Assembly (NCBI GenBank): GCA_020747065.1
Contig: JAGMVK010000001.1
Location: 3,038,001 to 3,102,000 of the forward strand
Source: Cadophora sp. MPI-SDFR-AT-0126
Lineage: Eukaryota; Ascomycota; Leotiomycetes; Helotiales; Ploettnerulaceae
Length of the DNA: 64,000 bases
Reading direction: 5' to 3'
Shown here: in pieces, positions 46,298 to 60,034 of the stretch
How positions within the stretch are numbered: the stretch's first letter is position 1
Layout of the letters: each line of letters starts with the position of its first letter
Notes under the pieces: model-generated
The model's database searches: none
What the model was told of the DNA's origin: nothing
Seen by the model: only the letters and a program-made list of their open reading frames with translations
Translations under genes and position numbers: made by a program

Positions 46298-49200
46298 TTA
46301 AACTCCTCTGAACATCCGGACGATCAGGAACCACATTGCACCAATAAATTTGAATGCCGAGAGACCAGCCACAGACCATAGGACGACGGCCAGGTAGATG
46401 GCACTTCTCTTATCATCTGACTGCGAACTCGTGTCGATACGGTCGAGTCCTGCAGTGCTGAGAACGACTGCGACGAGGCCAAAGTTGCACATGAGCCAAA
46501 ATAGGACAACTTGAGAACGAAATCCCTTGTAGTAATCTTCCTGGCGTTCGCTGGCGGACATCTCACGCTTCTCTTCTGGGGCTTTAGAGGCGAATGCGCG
46601 CATCTCGGCTTCGTATTGTGCGTTGAGATCACCATCATCGGTGGGAATGTTGACGTCGACCTTTCCACCAGGCTTGAGCGTTGCGGATGGCAACTTTTCA
46701 GCTTTGTCGTCGCCTTTGGTTCCCCATGTAATGTCGTGGGTGTTGCAGAAGGCGTAGACGTTGAGAATGTTGATATAGGTCGGCGTAAGGAGAAGGTATT
46801 GGATGAAGGAGGTAAACATGTGCCATGGGTCGAAGAACAGGAAAGACACTACGAACCAGAGGACGTAGGTCGAAGCAAGAGAGACGATTAAAGTGTAGAA
46901 TATTTGGTTCTTGAAGATATCCGAAACACTGAATTGGCCATCTGCGAGTTCCGACTGAATGGACTTGACGGTGATGAACACAGAAGCAAACATTAGGTAA
47001 CTGGGGGAATTTAGCTCATGACAGACTTGACAGCAAATCAGATTACTTACGCCATGATGAAGCCCCAGAAAATGACCATGGACATATACGCCTTGCCAGA
47101 CCCTTGTGGTCGATTACCCAATGCCAAAATGAAGCAGGTAAGGAGGGTGAAGAGGTAGAGCCATTCAAATACGACGCCAAGAACCTTTCCAACATTTCCT
47201 AATAGGTTGTCTGCGCCGAGAGACGTAGTCAAGATGTGGAAAACCAGGTAAAAATTGCCAATTGCGAACCAAGCGAAAAGCATGCTGATAGTCGTGTATG
47301 TGAATTCGATCAAGAATGCGATTTGTCGTAAGAAGCTGTGGTCGCTTCTGAACAGTTGATAGAAGTGTACTAGAGAGTAGACAGCAGCGAAGAAACTACC
47401 GTTCAACCATCTACGTCTTTGCAGGATAAATTCGGCCATGGCATCTGGAACATCGGTTTCTCCTGTGGCTGACTTGACATATTGAAGAATCCAGTGGCAA
47501 TTTCGTTTCGATACCAGCTCGAAGCAAAGAATACGATCCTCGGCAAGGTACATGTTGGCGGTGAAGATACCAGCATTGGCACCGTGCATCTTCTCACCTG
47601 CAAAGTACTTTTCCAGAGGCCCATTTCCAGCTTTGTCGTTCTGTAGAGCAACATATCGATATGCTGAAAACGCACCGGGCAAAACGGAAATGAATCCAAA
47701 GGCAGATTCAAGTGGTTTATCCAGAATGTTGCTCATCTTGTACTCGAAATTTTGAGTAGCAACTAGGGGGTTAAGCAGATTCTTTCCTCCAGGTCCCAGC
47801 ATAGCCTTAATCTCTCCACAAGCTCCTCCACACATGGGCTCCAGGTCGAAAGCTTTCCAAAGCTGGTAAATCGAATCTTTGCCAGGCTTAGTACCCGCGT
47901 CAATAAGAACGCAAATGTTAGGATCCAAGACGCGCCCAAATGCTTGGAAGAACCATCTATGCGAGTTGATCTTCTTCTGATTCTTCTCCTTTAGGCAGAA
48001 GAGCATCTGAACGGGCTGCTGCTTTGGGCGGAGTTCAACCAAGTCTTTCTTAGCAGAGATACTGACTTGTGTTGTGTACTCGTAGATGTGTGCCGTTACG
48101 TCCTTTCCGTTGACTTGTTGCTTGGCAATACCGTCTTGGTAGACTCCCATACCGGCTAGCACAGCTCTTGTCCTGGGATTGATCTTCGCACGACCATCGC
48201 TCACGACACAGACCACAATCTTCTTCCAAGCGTCCTTTCCCCACGTTTTACTGTCCTTGCGTGAGCACATGTACTCAATGTTCTTGAAAACTCCGCTCAT
48301 TGTCCGCGCAAACAATACGTCGTCTTCGTTGTACATAGTTACGACGATAAACAACTCGGTGTGTCTGGGCTTTGCGAACAATCTTTGTCTCAGGGTAAAT
48401 CGCTCCTCGAAGAAATCGCTGGGATCGCAAGTGGCTGCCGTATATCGCATATGCGTAAACTCATCTCTCTCAGGTGGTTGAGCATGTGGAACCTGATTCA
48501 GAAGCTTCGGTGGGATAGGACAGTCCAGAACAAGATTGCCATTGAATAATTGGACCTCCTTCACAGTCTTGTATCTCTTAAGGGTGGTTGGTTGGGGAGT
48601 TGCTGAAGGTGATATTGAGGCACCATCATAGTCCTTGTACCCTGGAGCACTATGAGGATCTGGTCCATAGCCGGTGTCATGCGTCTGAAGAATTGGGCGG
48701 TTGTCATCGTGCTCATCATAATATGGGTCGGCGTTGGAGGGGTAGTTTGTCAGGGGATGCTCCTCGTGTGGAGATGGTTGGTATGGAGGTTGGTAGTAGG
48801 CGTCGTGGTGTTGCTGGGGGTTCAGAGAGTAATCTTGTCTGTAGTTGTGATTTGGGTCGAGTGGGTAGCTTTGCTCATATTCCTCGTTGTGGCCATACGA
48901 GTTGTCGATGTTCTCCACCGAGTACTGCGAAGCTCCAGTCAGCGCGCATTCTATATCGAAATATTCCTAGAGCATACCGTAGGTTGTGCCTGCAACCGGT
49001 CACTTGGAGTCTGACGTCCAGGACCCATGGGAATCTCTAGATTGTGTCTGCCAGGAGCTGGTGATCCACCTGGTCTGCCATATGGCGACGCATCTTCAAG
49101 TTGATATCCTTGATGCAGTGGGTGACCAGGCGAAGGCGTCCGGCCGGTATTTGGGAGGTTGTTCATATTGTAATAATCGTCCTGCTGGCCTTGACCAGGG

Positions 49201-49534
49201 TGATCTGTAGAGTTGCGAAGTGTCAGAAGGCTTATTGTTTGCGATTGTTCATTCGCAGAAGTGGCACTCGAGAGTAAATAGTGCTCCTGTACTATGCAGG
49301 AAGGCTGAGCGTTTGAGGATTCTCAACGATGCACTCGAGAGACTCTGTGCGCGGCACTACGAAGGTTCCAATGACCCGCAGAGGGTGGTATCGAGAGGTC
49401 AATGGAGGAGGGATGTGTGTGTGTAGTGTAGATGAGCTGCGCGTTATTCACTACGCCTGTCTCCCACCAAAAGTGCTTGCGAATCTCTAACTCTCTGCGA
49501 GATTGAGGGACATACCTAGACGGTTATACGACAT
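46298..49534 (-). CDS. Chitin synthase, division 1 (probably class I)
   Basis: Four exons (49534-49516, 49204-48978, 48924-47051, 47000-46298) encode 940 residues. The first exon holds only MSYNRL plus one base, and intron 1 is long (311 bases); the join to [20 protein letters not shown] is in phase. A disordered Pro/Tyr/His-rich N-terminus of about 240 residues precedes the glycosyltransferase-2 catalytic core with [24 protein letters not shown], the catalytic EDR (near 542) and QRRRW (near 582). Six or seven membrane helices follow. The enzyme polymerises UDP-GlcNAc into chitin and extrudes it through the plasma membrane. Class I rather than II is my reading of the N-terminus ([19 protein letters not shown]). 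Class III lacks this form. Confidence 0.95.
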
Positions 49535-50640
49535 GGTTGAGTGCCCCCAGTATCTGGGCGGGGTTCTTCTTTGTAGTGAGATTCTCGGACGGGGTGGGCG
49601 AGGAATGCTCCCAGGCTCAATGAGCGCAGAAAGATGGACTCGAAAGAATGGAGGCCCCTTTCTTTCTGAAGGCTGGCAGTGTAAAGTCTGAATCTGGGAG
49701 AGCGAGGGCGATGTGCGATGTGATTTGAGGAGGCAAGTAGGAAGGTCAGGAATGGTGAGTTTCAGGAGAGAGGGAAGCGTTGCAGTGGCAGGGATTTGTT
49801 TACTCGACGCCAAGGCGGGTCCCTCTTGGACTTGGGTTTCAGACCTGATCGGATCAATTTAAGCTGCGAAATGACGTCCGCACTTGGGATGGGAGGATGG
49901 ACAGGTAGACGAAGACCGCACAATGCGGTGTGGGTTGCGACTGTTATTATGAAATTAAAAAACAGAGAATGCAAGTCAAGAGATCAGGTCAGGTCAGGTC
50001 AGGACTTTACAACGGTCGCAGGGCTTCACCACAGCCATACCCGAACAAGGGGAGCTGCTGATTGAAGCTGAAAATAGAAAGGGCCGCGTCAAATCCACAG
50101 CCGAAGCCACTACTCTCTAGCCACAGCTGAAAGCTGGCCAATGAGGCAGTCAGCTTTCCATCGACCGAGGCTGTGCTGAGTATCAAATCATCGTGGAGAC
50201 TTTCAAGTTTTCACGTTCTTGGAGGATGCGAGGCGAGCCCGTTAATCGCATCGTATTTCGCTATTTTGCCTCATGTCCTTCCTTGACTGCCTCACCAGGT
50301 GTAAAAGCCATGCTGCGCCTTGCATTCATTCGGGAAGATAAGGCATTGTAACGCCACAGAGGACTGCTTCTTCCCCCGCAATGATGCTGAGACACGAGTC
50401 ACAAGGTTGATCTGATCGTTCGTTCCCTGCGATATCAAGACTCAAGACCGATCCGTTCAAGCCGAGTTGCCTCTATGGCTAACGGCAGGTCTCTTCCTTG
50501 GCTTTCAAGCAAGCTGTCGGACGTCAACATCAAAACTTTCGCATCTGGGTATCTCGTGACAATGAGCCTCCACAAATCGCCCTCCAAGCCAATAGCTTCA
50601 GCCTCATCAAGACAAAGCTATCCAAAACGAACAAGCCTTA
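49535..50640. other. Chitin synthase promoter and spacer
   Basis: Upstream region of the chitin synthase gene and 3' flank of the phosphatase gene. An AGGTC pentamer repeat occurs near 49984-50003. Plus-strand frames near 50475 run antisense to the phosphatase and are not genes. Confidence 0.5.
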
Positions 50641-51195
50641 TCAAGCCTTCACATCCGGAAATGTGTCGTTCAAGAAATTCTTGGAGAACCTCATGCACTG
50701 CTCATAAGCGATTTCGAATCCATCTCGCGCCCCGTAGTATGGGTCATCAACCTCCTCAGCCCTCTTCTTCCCGGCGAATTCTCCAAAGAGCATGACCTTA
50801 GCCTTGCCGCCACTACGTTGATGAATGCGTTGAAGATCACGAAGATTGTCTCTATCCATAGCAAAGATGAAGTCAAACTTCTGGAAATCCGATACGTTGA
50901 TCTATGCATTGTCAATACCTAAGTATTTATTGCCTCAAGGACTTCAACCACTCACCTTGCGAGCGGCGTGCTCATAATCTGTGATACCGTTATCCTCAAG
51001 AGTTGACATCGTCCTGGAATCAGGGCTGCTTCCGGTGTGATATGCACCTGTTCCACAGCTATCGACGACCGAGACCAGTGACTGATAGGGAGGTTTGGAA
51101 ACAATAGACCTGAATATTCCTTCGGCCATGGTTGAGCGACATATGTTGCCCAGGCATACAAACAGAACTGAGATGGGCTCTTGAGTGGAAGTCAT
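50641..51195 (-). CDS. LTP1: Low-molecular-weight protein tyrosine phosphatase
   Basis: Two exons (51195-50956 and 50901-50641) give 166 residues, the standard length. The P-loop CX5RS is at the N-terminus (VCLGNICRS; nucleophile Cys14, Arg20), and the general acid sits in VDDPYYG near residue 135. The family hydrolyses phosphotyrosine through a cysteinyl-phosphate intermediate in the cytosol. Substrates in fungi are poorly known. All catalytic parts are intact. Confidence 0.95.
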
Positions 51196-52330
51196 GATGT
51201 CGAGCTTCTGGAGGTGTGATGTTGATGTTCGATTTTATCGTCAAGCTTCCTGATAAACTCTTTTGATCGCCAGGAACGTTCGCGGGAAGGTACAGCGACC
51301 GTAAGCGACATTTTAGCGTTACTGTGAAGATGAATGCCGCCGCCCTTCCCCGAAACTTCACCTTCTATCACCATGCTTCACTTGACTTCACGACGTTTTC
51401 AGCCTTCCGAGAACAATAATCGAGGACGTACCAAAAGCAGAAGGCCGGTGAAGTTGCGCCACAGAGCTCGCCACACTTTGTAAAGCAACGTTGAAATCAG
51501 CGACCCCTGAACCCCCTCCTCGCCCCTTGAATGTCGGATCATCGAGACTAAGATCTGCCTTGCTCCAGCCAATCAAATGTCACCGATGATCGTGAAGCAA
51601 AGCGCAGCATCATTGGCTGAAGTCGAGGAGGGGAAGATGAGGAAGAATTGATCAACCTTTTTCCGTTGGTGATCGCCTCACCCTCTCAATCTTAAAAGCT
51701 CACAATGAAGCATCAAAGCGCGTACATCCGTCTTGGCCCTCGGCAGTGGATTGTGAGGATTCGAGCGAATACAATATTGCACAATCCTGGTACAATACCG
51801 GTACCAATCTCATCGTCATCGAATCACTGGACGGTACCTTCCAAAAGTCACAGCCTGATGTTCACCGGTTGGCTGCAACCCCCAGAGATGTCCGAGATAG
51901 AGTATCTTCTCCCTATACACCTCCCCCTTCCAGTAATATATCGGCATGCTGCAGTTATGAGTAGGTTTTTCTCCCAATGACATAAAGTTCGGGAAAACTG
52001 CCACCTTCCTGAAAGGCTGTAGAGCCTTGCAGTAGCTTTCTGGGCATCTATGGATGAATGGCTGCACCATCACCATTATCTACGGATAATCGATCGAACA
52101 AGGTAGCTAAAGTTCGGCAAGGTACGACATATGCTTTCGTGCCCTTGTGCTACTTGACAAGTCTGCTGTCATGAAGGACAGGCAACTTGGCATGGGTAGC
52201 TAAGCTCATAGATTTGCTTATATTTCATGGCGCCCGCCTTGTTCTAGAGCCGCTCTTTCTGTCCCTACAATTGTTTCTTCCTTTCGGTGCTGTCTACGTC
52301 GATTCAAGTTCTTGGGAAGTATTGCCCAAG
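51196..52330. other. Intergenic, divergent promoters
   Basis: Spacer between the divergent phosphatase and sedolisin genes. Short frames at 51388 (minus) and 51705 (plus) have no domain. No RNA gene or repeat noticed. Confidence 0.5.
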
Positions 52331-54538
52331 ATGCGTTTCTTTTCTCTTCTGGCCGTTCTAGTAAGTAAGGTCTTTTCTAATACTTGTCTCTTCTCACGAG
52401 GACTCTCAAAGCTGCTTAATTCCAAACTTGCTTCATAGCTTGACCTTTGTTCGCTCAATTGAGCTATCCCGAGACGCAAATTCCTTAGGTTCTTGCTGTG
52501 GTCGAAAATGTGTAAAATTTGTCCTTGCCAGAATTTCTGTAGAGTTCAAAATATCCAGTCGACTTGGTTGCCAGGGAGCTCGAGGAGCGTTCCTCTACAA
52601 AGAAAAGCTGCTGACAGAGACAGGCCTGCGTGAGCAATACTCTAGCAATTGCTCCCCTCAAAGTCTTCGAGTCCCTCCATCGAACACCTCAGGGATGGAC
52701 CCAATTGGACCAACCAGATCCGAAGACGCTTCTCCATCTCCGAATTGCTGTCCACATGCCCGATCATGATCTCTTCGAAAAGACTCTCTACGAAGTCTCA
52801 ACACCAGATCATCCAAGCTATGGCCAGCATCTCAACCACGAAGAAGTACGGGCTCTTGTCAAGCCAAAGGATACTTCCACCGAAGCAGTGCTTGCTTGGC
52901 TGAAAGCATCTGGAATTCCAGACACTGATATCAAGGACCAAGGCGAATGGGTCAACTTCAGAGCCTCTGTTAGCAAGGCTGAGGCCATGATGGGAGCTAC
53001 ATTCCACTACTTTTCCCTAAATGCCGATAAGTCCCACAAGAAACAGATCCGCGCCTTGAAATACTCTGTCCCAGAGACTGTTGCCCCACACATCGCAATG
53101 ATTCACCCCATCACTCGGTTCGGACAACTCAAAGCTCAGCGAAGTGCGCCTTTCACGACAGAATATTACGCAAAAGTCGAATCCATTCCCGAGGCTCCTC
53201 GTGTCCCAGATCCGTCTCTCAATGTCACGGCTTGCAACGCTACCATCACTCCAGCTTGTCTGAGGGCACTTTACAACATTGGAGACTACGAGGCGGATCC
53301 GGCTGTGAACTCACAGCTTGGCGTATGTGGCTACCTTAACCAGTACGCCAAATACAATGCTTTGGACACTTTCCTCCAGAAATACGCCCCATACGCCGTA
53401 TCTCAAAACTTCAGCTACGCTCTCGTGAACGGTGGATTAGCAACGCAAAACAACACCGTCGACGATGACGTCGAAGCAAACCTCGATATCCAATACGCCG
53501 CATCCCTTGGCTTCGAAACAAACATCACTTACTTCTCAACCGCGGGTCGTGGCCCTCTAGTCCCCGATCTCGACCAGCCCACTCAAGCAGACAACCAAAA
53601 TGAGCCATATCTTGAATTTCTAAACTACATCCTCGCCCTTCCGGACTGCGACCTTCCCCAAACAATCACCACCTCCTACGGTGAAGATGAGCAGAGCGTC
53701 ACAGAAGGCTATGCTAGAACTGTCTGTGACAAATTCGGACAGCTCGGCCTGCGTGGCGTATCAATCTTATTCTCCAGTGGTGATACTGGCCCAGGATCAG
53801 CATGCCAGACCAACGACGGCAAGAATACTACGCGCTTCTTACCTATCTTTCCAGCTTCATGTCCATACGTGACGTCCGTTGGAGGAACATACCACGTTGA
53901 GCCTGAAATCGCCGTTGCGTTTTCCTCGGGTGGGTTTAGTGATCTATGGGAACGACCAAAGTGGCAAGATGCTGCAGTGAAGGAGTACCTTGGTATTCTT
54001 GGTGATCGCTGGAAGGGCCTTTATAATCCTAAGGGTAGAGGATTCCCTGATGTGGCGGCACAGGGGTATCGATTCCATGTGATTAACCAGAATAGCGCGG
54101 GTGTTTTGACGGATATACTTGTTGGCGGAACCAGGTACTTATCCCTTCCCCCTATGTCTCCTCAAACTTTGCCATGTCTAAAATCTACCACTCAAAATAT
54201 TCCAAGCTAACCCCACTTCAAGTGCATCCGCCCCCGCCTTCGCCGGTATAATCTCCCTCCTCAACAACGCACGACTCTCAGCTGGTTCCAAACCCCTCGG
54301 TTTCCTCAACCCTTGGCTCTACTCCGTCGGCAAGAAAGGCCTCACAGACATCGTAGGCGGCGGTTCAAAAGGCTGTACAGGAGTTGATGTGTACTCGGGA
54401 TTGCCGGCGCCGTTTGTGCCTTATGCTAGTTGGAATGCTACCCAGGGGTGGGATCCGGTGACTGGGTTGGGGACGCCAGATTTTAAGGTGTTGTTGGATT
54501 TGGTGGAGAAGAAGCATCATTTGGGGCATATTCACTAA
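52331..54538 (+). CDS. Sedolisin / tripeptidyl-peptidase (S53), secreted
   Basis: Three exons (52331-52360, 52624-54134, 54223-54538) give 618 residues. Exon 1 codes for only [10 protein letters not shown]; joined to [10 protein letters not shown] it makes a signal peptide. The pro-kumamolisin domain follows (about residues 30-180: [22 protein letters not shown]), then the peptidase. Catalytic Glu294 and Asp298 lie in [12 protein letters not shown], the oxyanion Asp in [10 protein letters not shown], and the nucleophile Ser514 in GGTSASAP, with the exon 2-3 junction inside its codon. Fungal S53 enzymes act at acid pH outside the cell, and many remove tripeptides from N-termini. The first intron (263 bases) is longer than the window's average. 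Confidence 0.94.
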
Positions 54539-54896
54539 GTGGATGAGATGTGGTGGTGTGAGGAGGGGTTGGTTCGAGAGGAGAGGGATGGGTGTTGACT
54601 CGCTTAAGGTGATCGGAGACCGGAGGGTTGTTTACATGAATTTGGATTCTGGTAGAAGAAATGAGATATTCCACTATTCGACGAAAAGCCCTTCCAACCT
54701 CTGAGTCTAAGACAAAAACCTCGCCTTTCTCTGGCATGATACTATTCTATCTTCTATATGTGCACTCTATGGATCTCATATCACGAAGCCTCTCCACAAA
54801 ATGGCCATCCTTTATCTCCATATCGCATGTACAGCAATCTAGTGCTCTATCCAAGACCTTCCAGTACCCTCTCAAGTACTTTTCTCCAAAAGAGAA
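54539..54896. other. Convergent intergenic region
   Basis: 358 bases between the stop codons of the sedolisin and DUF218 genes; 3' UTRs only. Confidence 0.6.
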
Positions 54897-55964
54897 CTAA
54901 TCCTCCTCCCAAGGCTGCCTCCCACTCCCCAAAACCTCCTCCACAAACACCCTCTCCCTCCCCATCCCATCCACCCCAACCCACTCAACCCTCCTACTCC
55001 CCACCCCACTCTCCCTCCTCATCCTCTCCCCCTCCACCCCGTCTTCAAACCACCTCTGATCCACCCCCCAACACCACCTCCCCGCCCTCTTCCCCCTCAA
55101 TACCCCTCCCTCCCCCCTCACATCCTCCACCCAGGCACCAAACCCCCTCTCCTTCTCCCCCTTCCTAACATCCTCTGCCCTCACAACATCATACCCTCCA
55201 TCCGCAAGCATATACCCCGGATCCACGCCCACAAACCTGACCCTCGCTAGCGGAAACCTCAACGCCTTCACATGCAACTCCACAAACCTGGCACGCTTAA
55301 ACCCATGACTCACAACCGTCATCTTCTCCGGCCACCGCGCCGTCGTCTTCCAGAAAAGCAGCAGCGAGAACAGGATGTTGTGGAAGGAGTCGAGGGCTTG
55401 CTCTTCTAGTAGGATGCGGCTGGTCAGGAGTTCCCTTTCTTGCTTTTGGTTGGGATGCGCGGAGTTGGTGGGGTTGGGGGCGGGAGGGAGGAGACTCCAG
55501 AAGGAGTTGGCGAGGGTGTAGTTGAGGTAGGAGCGGGCTTCTGAGATGTTGATCTCCGGACGGGTTTTGGAGCCGGAGAAGATGAGGAGGGAGTCGAAGG
55601 TGGAATCCGTTGGCTGGTTTGGGTTTTGCTTTGAAGGCGAAGTTGCGCTTGAGTCTTGGTCTAGGTCTGAGACTGGGACTGGGTTTGAATTCTGATCTGT
55701 TCCTGTGGTTGCTGGAGACGGCAAGGGTGAGGGTGAAGCGAGAAGCTTCAGACCGGCTTGGATATGCGCTGTGAAGGTGGGGATTTCATCGGTTTGAAAG
55801 GGGGCTAGGAGCCAATTTGAGGGGTGGGAAGGGGCGGTTGGGTTTGAGGGGGATTGAGATGAGGAGGGAGAAGGGGGTGGTGGGGTTGAAGGACCGGTGT
55901 AAATTGCATGGCAGCAGACGATTATCAGATGGGTTGGGAGAGGATGCGGTGAAGAGGAGGACAT
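54897..55964 (-). CDS. DUF218-like protein
   Basis: Single exon, 355 residues. The core [14 protein letters not shown] (near 11), [59 protein letters not shown] and [18 protein letters not shown] forms an alpha/beta fold of the DUF218/YdcF type, conserved across ascomycetes. Long Pro/Ser-rich inserts (residues 24-50 and 75-110) interrupt it. The function is unknown; bacterial relatives are linked to envelope metabolism or S-adenosylmethionine binding. No signal peptide or membrane span stands out. Codon use and GC look like its neighbours. Confidence 0.8.
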   Translation of the reverse strand: MSSSSPHPLPTHLIIVCCHAIYTGPSTPPPPSPSSSQSPSNPTAPSHPSNWLLAPFQTDEIPTFTAHIQAGLKLLASPSPLPSPATTGTDQNSNPVPVSDLDQDSSATSPSKQNPNQPTDSTFDSLLIFSGSKTRPEINISEARSYLNYTLANSFWSLLPPAPNPTNSAHPNQKQERELLTSRILLEEQALDSFHNILFSLLLFWKTTARWPEKMTVVSHGFKRARFVELHVKALRFPLARVRFVGVDPGYMLADGGYDVVRAEDVRKGEKERGFGAWVEDVRGEGGVLRGKRAGRWCWGVDQRWFEDGVEGERMRRESGVGSRRVEWVGVDGMGRERVFVEEVLGSGRQPWEED

Positions 55965-56355
55965 GTTATTAGATTCCTTATTTTCTTGTTGCGAGGAGAA
56001 CGTGGGCGATTCTATGTATGGTTGAATGGTCTTGAATCAAATTTGAAATTATGCAAAAGTGTGATTTGAGGATACGAGTGAATCATCTATACATAAGGAG
56101 GGTTGGGAAGTTGTGATATGAGGTATCAAATGTGAAGTGTGAGTGATGATCGACCGGCTCGGATCGAGCCGCTGCATTTCCACAACCGATGCAACAAACG
56201 CCAAATGAGGCTCGAATCAGGAATATTGGCATGGTTCGGCCTCTGCTTCTTTCCGTCAATATTAAGACAGTATCGAACAGGAGCTAAAGAATTTGGAACA
56301 TCACATTATTATCTTTAATTTTCAACACTCTATCATCTGGGACTATCAAGCTTAA
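55965..56355. other. Intergenic spacer
   Basis: Promoter of the DUF218 gene and 3' flank of SLY1. No gene seen. Confidence 0.55.
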
Positions 56356-58700
56356 CTATGCAGCTTCCAATCCCAACTTCTCTAACTCATTAATGAGTTC
56401 CGTCGCTCTCAACAACTCCGTACTGCCATACACAACTCTTCTCTTCCCAGCCCCTTGAGAGGCACCACTACCACCCGCACCCGTCCTCTTCGCCCACTCC
56501 TGCAAGTTCCCATATTCGTCCATGCTTCCGCCACCGACAGTGAAAACAATAGCTTCACTAAAGCCTTGCCTCCTCTGTCCGAACGTAGCACCCATACCGG
56601 GTCCCATACCGCCTGGCATTTGGTCTCCTTTCCTTGCTGCGCTAGGTGGAGGCATCGTACCTCTAGCATTTGCACTCCGAGGATCGAAATAGAGGTAATT
56701 CTCTGTCTTGGCAATGGCGCTGCTGCTTGCACCTGCAGGATCCATGATGGATTCGGTGATCTTGGTTACAGTCAAGTCACGATTGACAGGCATCAAATTC
56801 TTGACGCCTGAGATCAGATTCTCGAAGTTTGCGCTGAAATTAGCACCGAGGTTTCCACCAATGCCGGATTCTTGGATTTTGGATGTTATGCTTGACAACC
56901 CGCCCAGTCTGCTTCCGAAACCACCGAAGAGACTACCAGAGTTTGAGGCTTGAGGTGTGGACTGTGAGGGCGCGGAGGTCATCATTGTCATACGAGTTGT
57001 AGCTCGGACTCTGGGGCAAGGTCAGAATATTTACTTAATAGGGTAGGTTGGCTTACTGTTTAACATAAGCGAGAGAAGAGGTGTCTGCTCCCGCTGTCTT
57101 CAGCAACTCCTCATACTTCTCCATCTCAGCCCTCGAGACGTCCTGTTCTGTGCTGAGAAACCATATGATGAACAGCCTTAATTTGTCTGTTGGATCAGTA
57201 CCGCGATCCGCTCCTTCCAGTACTTCCTGGACCTGTTGTTTGCTCAACTTCGTGACATTCTCCTCCATCTGAAAGAAATTATCCAGTTGTCGATTCTTGA
57301 TGCCATTCAATAATCCTGCCAAGATATTCATGTGCATATCTAGAGTAGCTTTACGCTCTCGTAGTTCTGGTAACAGAGTGATGGCGGCTTTGAGATGTTG
57401 CGCAGAAGCACTGGTGTCGTTCTGAAGATCTTCTATTGAGGAAGCTCCTGTCTTCTTCGTAATTTCTGTGGCATCATCCTTGTATCTGCTCAATTCTGCA
57501 TCAATGTCCTCTGCGACTTGTGGGAATGGCATGCTGGCATTTTTGCTCCAGAAGAAGTCATTCGATGTCAGATCATATGCCTTTTTCGTTGAACCTTTGG
57601 CAGGGTTATTTTCGTCTATTGGGGTCTCAACTGTAATCCTGTTGAGCTTCATCTTCAAGACATCATGCACCAATGATTGGTATGTCCAGGAATGCGAGAG
57701 CATAGGAATCAGATCTACATTTCGATCGAGAATGATGAGTACAGGCCGTGAGGAGGAGGCACCAGAGGCTGTCGATGGTCGGTTACCCTGAGACGAAAAC
57801 AGGTTGTCTTTCGAATTCAAAATGTGGTCTCGCAACTTTCGATCGAGCTTCGCAGCAATCATTTCCGCTGCCGCACCTCGAGGGCAGCGTATGATCGGCA
57901 TAACACCTGTTGGAGGTCAGCTCTGTCATAACAATTCTGGAGGAGATGTTCGTACCCATTGTCGCCATGACACTGAACAAACCACTGACAATCCTGTCTA
58001 CAACATGATCCAGCTCCTCGTCCTTGGTCCGCGCACTATTCAGGGCCCAATATGTATTCTCCTTCCGCATTCCTAAGCTAAACAAATCAGGCTCTCCGAC
58101 AATAAAGTTGAGGTATTGATCGTAAAATTGTGCAATGCTTTCTGATGTTCCAGCTTCGGCCGTCTGTCTAGCGAAGTCTTCGAGGAGAGGTCGCGGTATT
58201 GAGGAGAGGAAATTGATGTATGCTGGAGAATACAGTCCGCGAGAGAGGTCGGAGGTGATCGATGTGAGATTTGAGGCTGTAGGTTCAACGAGGTATAAAA
58301 CTGGTACGTCTGGGATAGGATGGCGGGAAGATGATATGTGCCTAGCGACATCAGTATTTCTGAACACCGATAATTGTTCCCAAACGTACATATGCATTGT
58401 TACTCCCCATGTCCGCAGATCACTAACCCGTAAAACACTGCTAATGACATCTCTTCCTAGGTCGTCAAAAACCAGTACCTTCCATATGGGATCTCCATCA
58501 GAATTCAGGATAGGCGCAGACACAGTTGCGCCATTGCTTGTAAGATCGTGGTCGCCAGTAGTTTCCTCAGAGTCATGATTCAGGTTTAGCATGCGCTCGA
58601 TCGATCCTAGGGGAAATGGTCAATCACAGTATGCTTTCAGAAGGTCTCCCAGTCACTTACTGATCTGGCGGTCCCGCAGAGAGTTGTGGCTTGATGCCAT
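56356..58700 (-). CDS. SLY1: Sec1/Munc18-family protein Sly1
   Basis: Five exons (58700-58661, 58606-58390, 58341-57956, 57906-57057, 57010-56356) encode 715 residues with every junction in phase. Recognisable blocks are MASSHNSLRDRQIRSIERML at the start, WKVLVFDDLGRDVISSVL, HPIPDVPVLYLVEPT, PVLIILDRNVDLIPMLSHSW, MPFPQVAEDIDAELSRYKDD and DEYGNLQEWAKR near the end, all in Sly1 order. Sly1 clasps the ER-Golgi syntaxin Sed5 and promotes SNARE assembly for vesicle fusion. An Ala/Ser/Gly-rich insert (residues near 500-560) is typical of fungal copies. No lesions. Confidence 0.95.
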
Positions 58701-59983
58701 GTTTGGTCGTGATTTGATGGCTGGAATTCAGCCAGATTTGGGAAGAAGAATCATGCACAGCTTCTGCAGCTTGAAAGAGGTTCGGGATATGTAGTATATG
58801 TGGTGTTGATTTCAGGACAGATCGCATTCAAAAGGCAACGTCCTTCTCTGTCCGTTGGCGGGCCTTGAATTCGAAGCATCGGCTTTGGGTGGATGACTAA
58901 GGCAAGGCAACGCGGACTAGTGCGAACACTGGCGCCAGGTGCAAAAGGTCCGACCATTTCTTTCGACCTCAGCGCCGCTGTTTCTTTCTTCTCTCCTCCT
59001 TCGAACATCCCCCGTCATCTCTTCCTTCCACCACTCATCTACGACCATCAAATCAATTGTCAAGCCATACTCCGGGTACTTCTTTTCGGTCATCATGGCC
59101 ACGACACTTAACAGATACAAATGATCGTACATATTGAACTGCACAAGTGAACCGATAAGACAAGGGAAGGGTTGCGTGCGCTCCTTGGAAGAGCGATTCG
59201 CATTTAGAAAACAGAGCAGCAGAGCAACGCAGAGCGAAGCAAAGCAATAAAAGGGTATGGTGGCACCTTAACTATCTACAAGTCCTACATCCCACCCATA
59301 TCTATCTCCTGGAGGCGAAAGGCATCGCATCGCCCGCCCAGATCCAAGTTCCCCCAGCTGCGTGGTGTGTTGTGGTGTGCTGTGCTGTTCCGAAACCCCT
59401 CAAAGTACCTAGACACGAGCTTGCGCTTTTGCCTCTGCTACGGTAGGAGTCGAAGGGCGCCACGAACAGAACAGTCAGGTACAATACAAATATATCAATC
59501 ACAGGAGGACAGGTGCAGATCCAGCACCGCGATTGAAAAACGCCCCCTGCTTTATTACATCTGTGGACAGAAGATCATTGCAGTGCACTGCAAAACAAGA
59601 TCGCGTCGCATGGTCAGTACGGCCTGGGGTTCGACAGTCGTGTGTGCTGGAGCCCTGGCCCGGCTGGGAGAGGTACGGTGCTGTGCTGAGCTGTGCTGTA
59701 TGGTTGGGGGGGGATCGGGCCATTTTTGGGTTTGGAGCGTCTCCGGTCTGGACAAGCTTACCAAATCCACAGACTGTGCTCCAAGAAAGCGAACATATTG
59801 TCAAGTCAGCGAGCTCTTGAATTTAATTTCAAGCCAAGCCGTTGTTGCGTATCATCGCGTCGCATTTACATCCATCACTATTATTGTTTCCCTTTGTCCA
59901 AATCAGTTTGTTTGCGAATATCGAGTCAGCAGGTGGCGGGCAGGCGGGCGGGTGAGGCGACAGGACAGGCATGCAGGAGCACA

Positions 59984-60006
59984 CAGTGCAGTGCAGTGCA
60001 GTGCAG
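59984..60006. repeat. (GTGCA)n pentamer run
   Basis: Four to five CAGTG/GTGCA units in tandem in the promoter region of the downstream gene. Confidence 0.85.
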
Positions 60007-60017
60007 CGCAGTGGAAT

Positions 60018-60034
60018 GAGCGAGCGAGCGAGCG
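60018..60034. repeat. (GAGC)n tetramer run
   Basis: About four GAGC units in tandem, 12 bases after the GTGCA run. Confidence 0.85.
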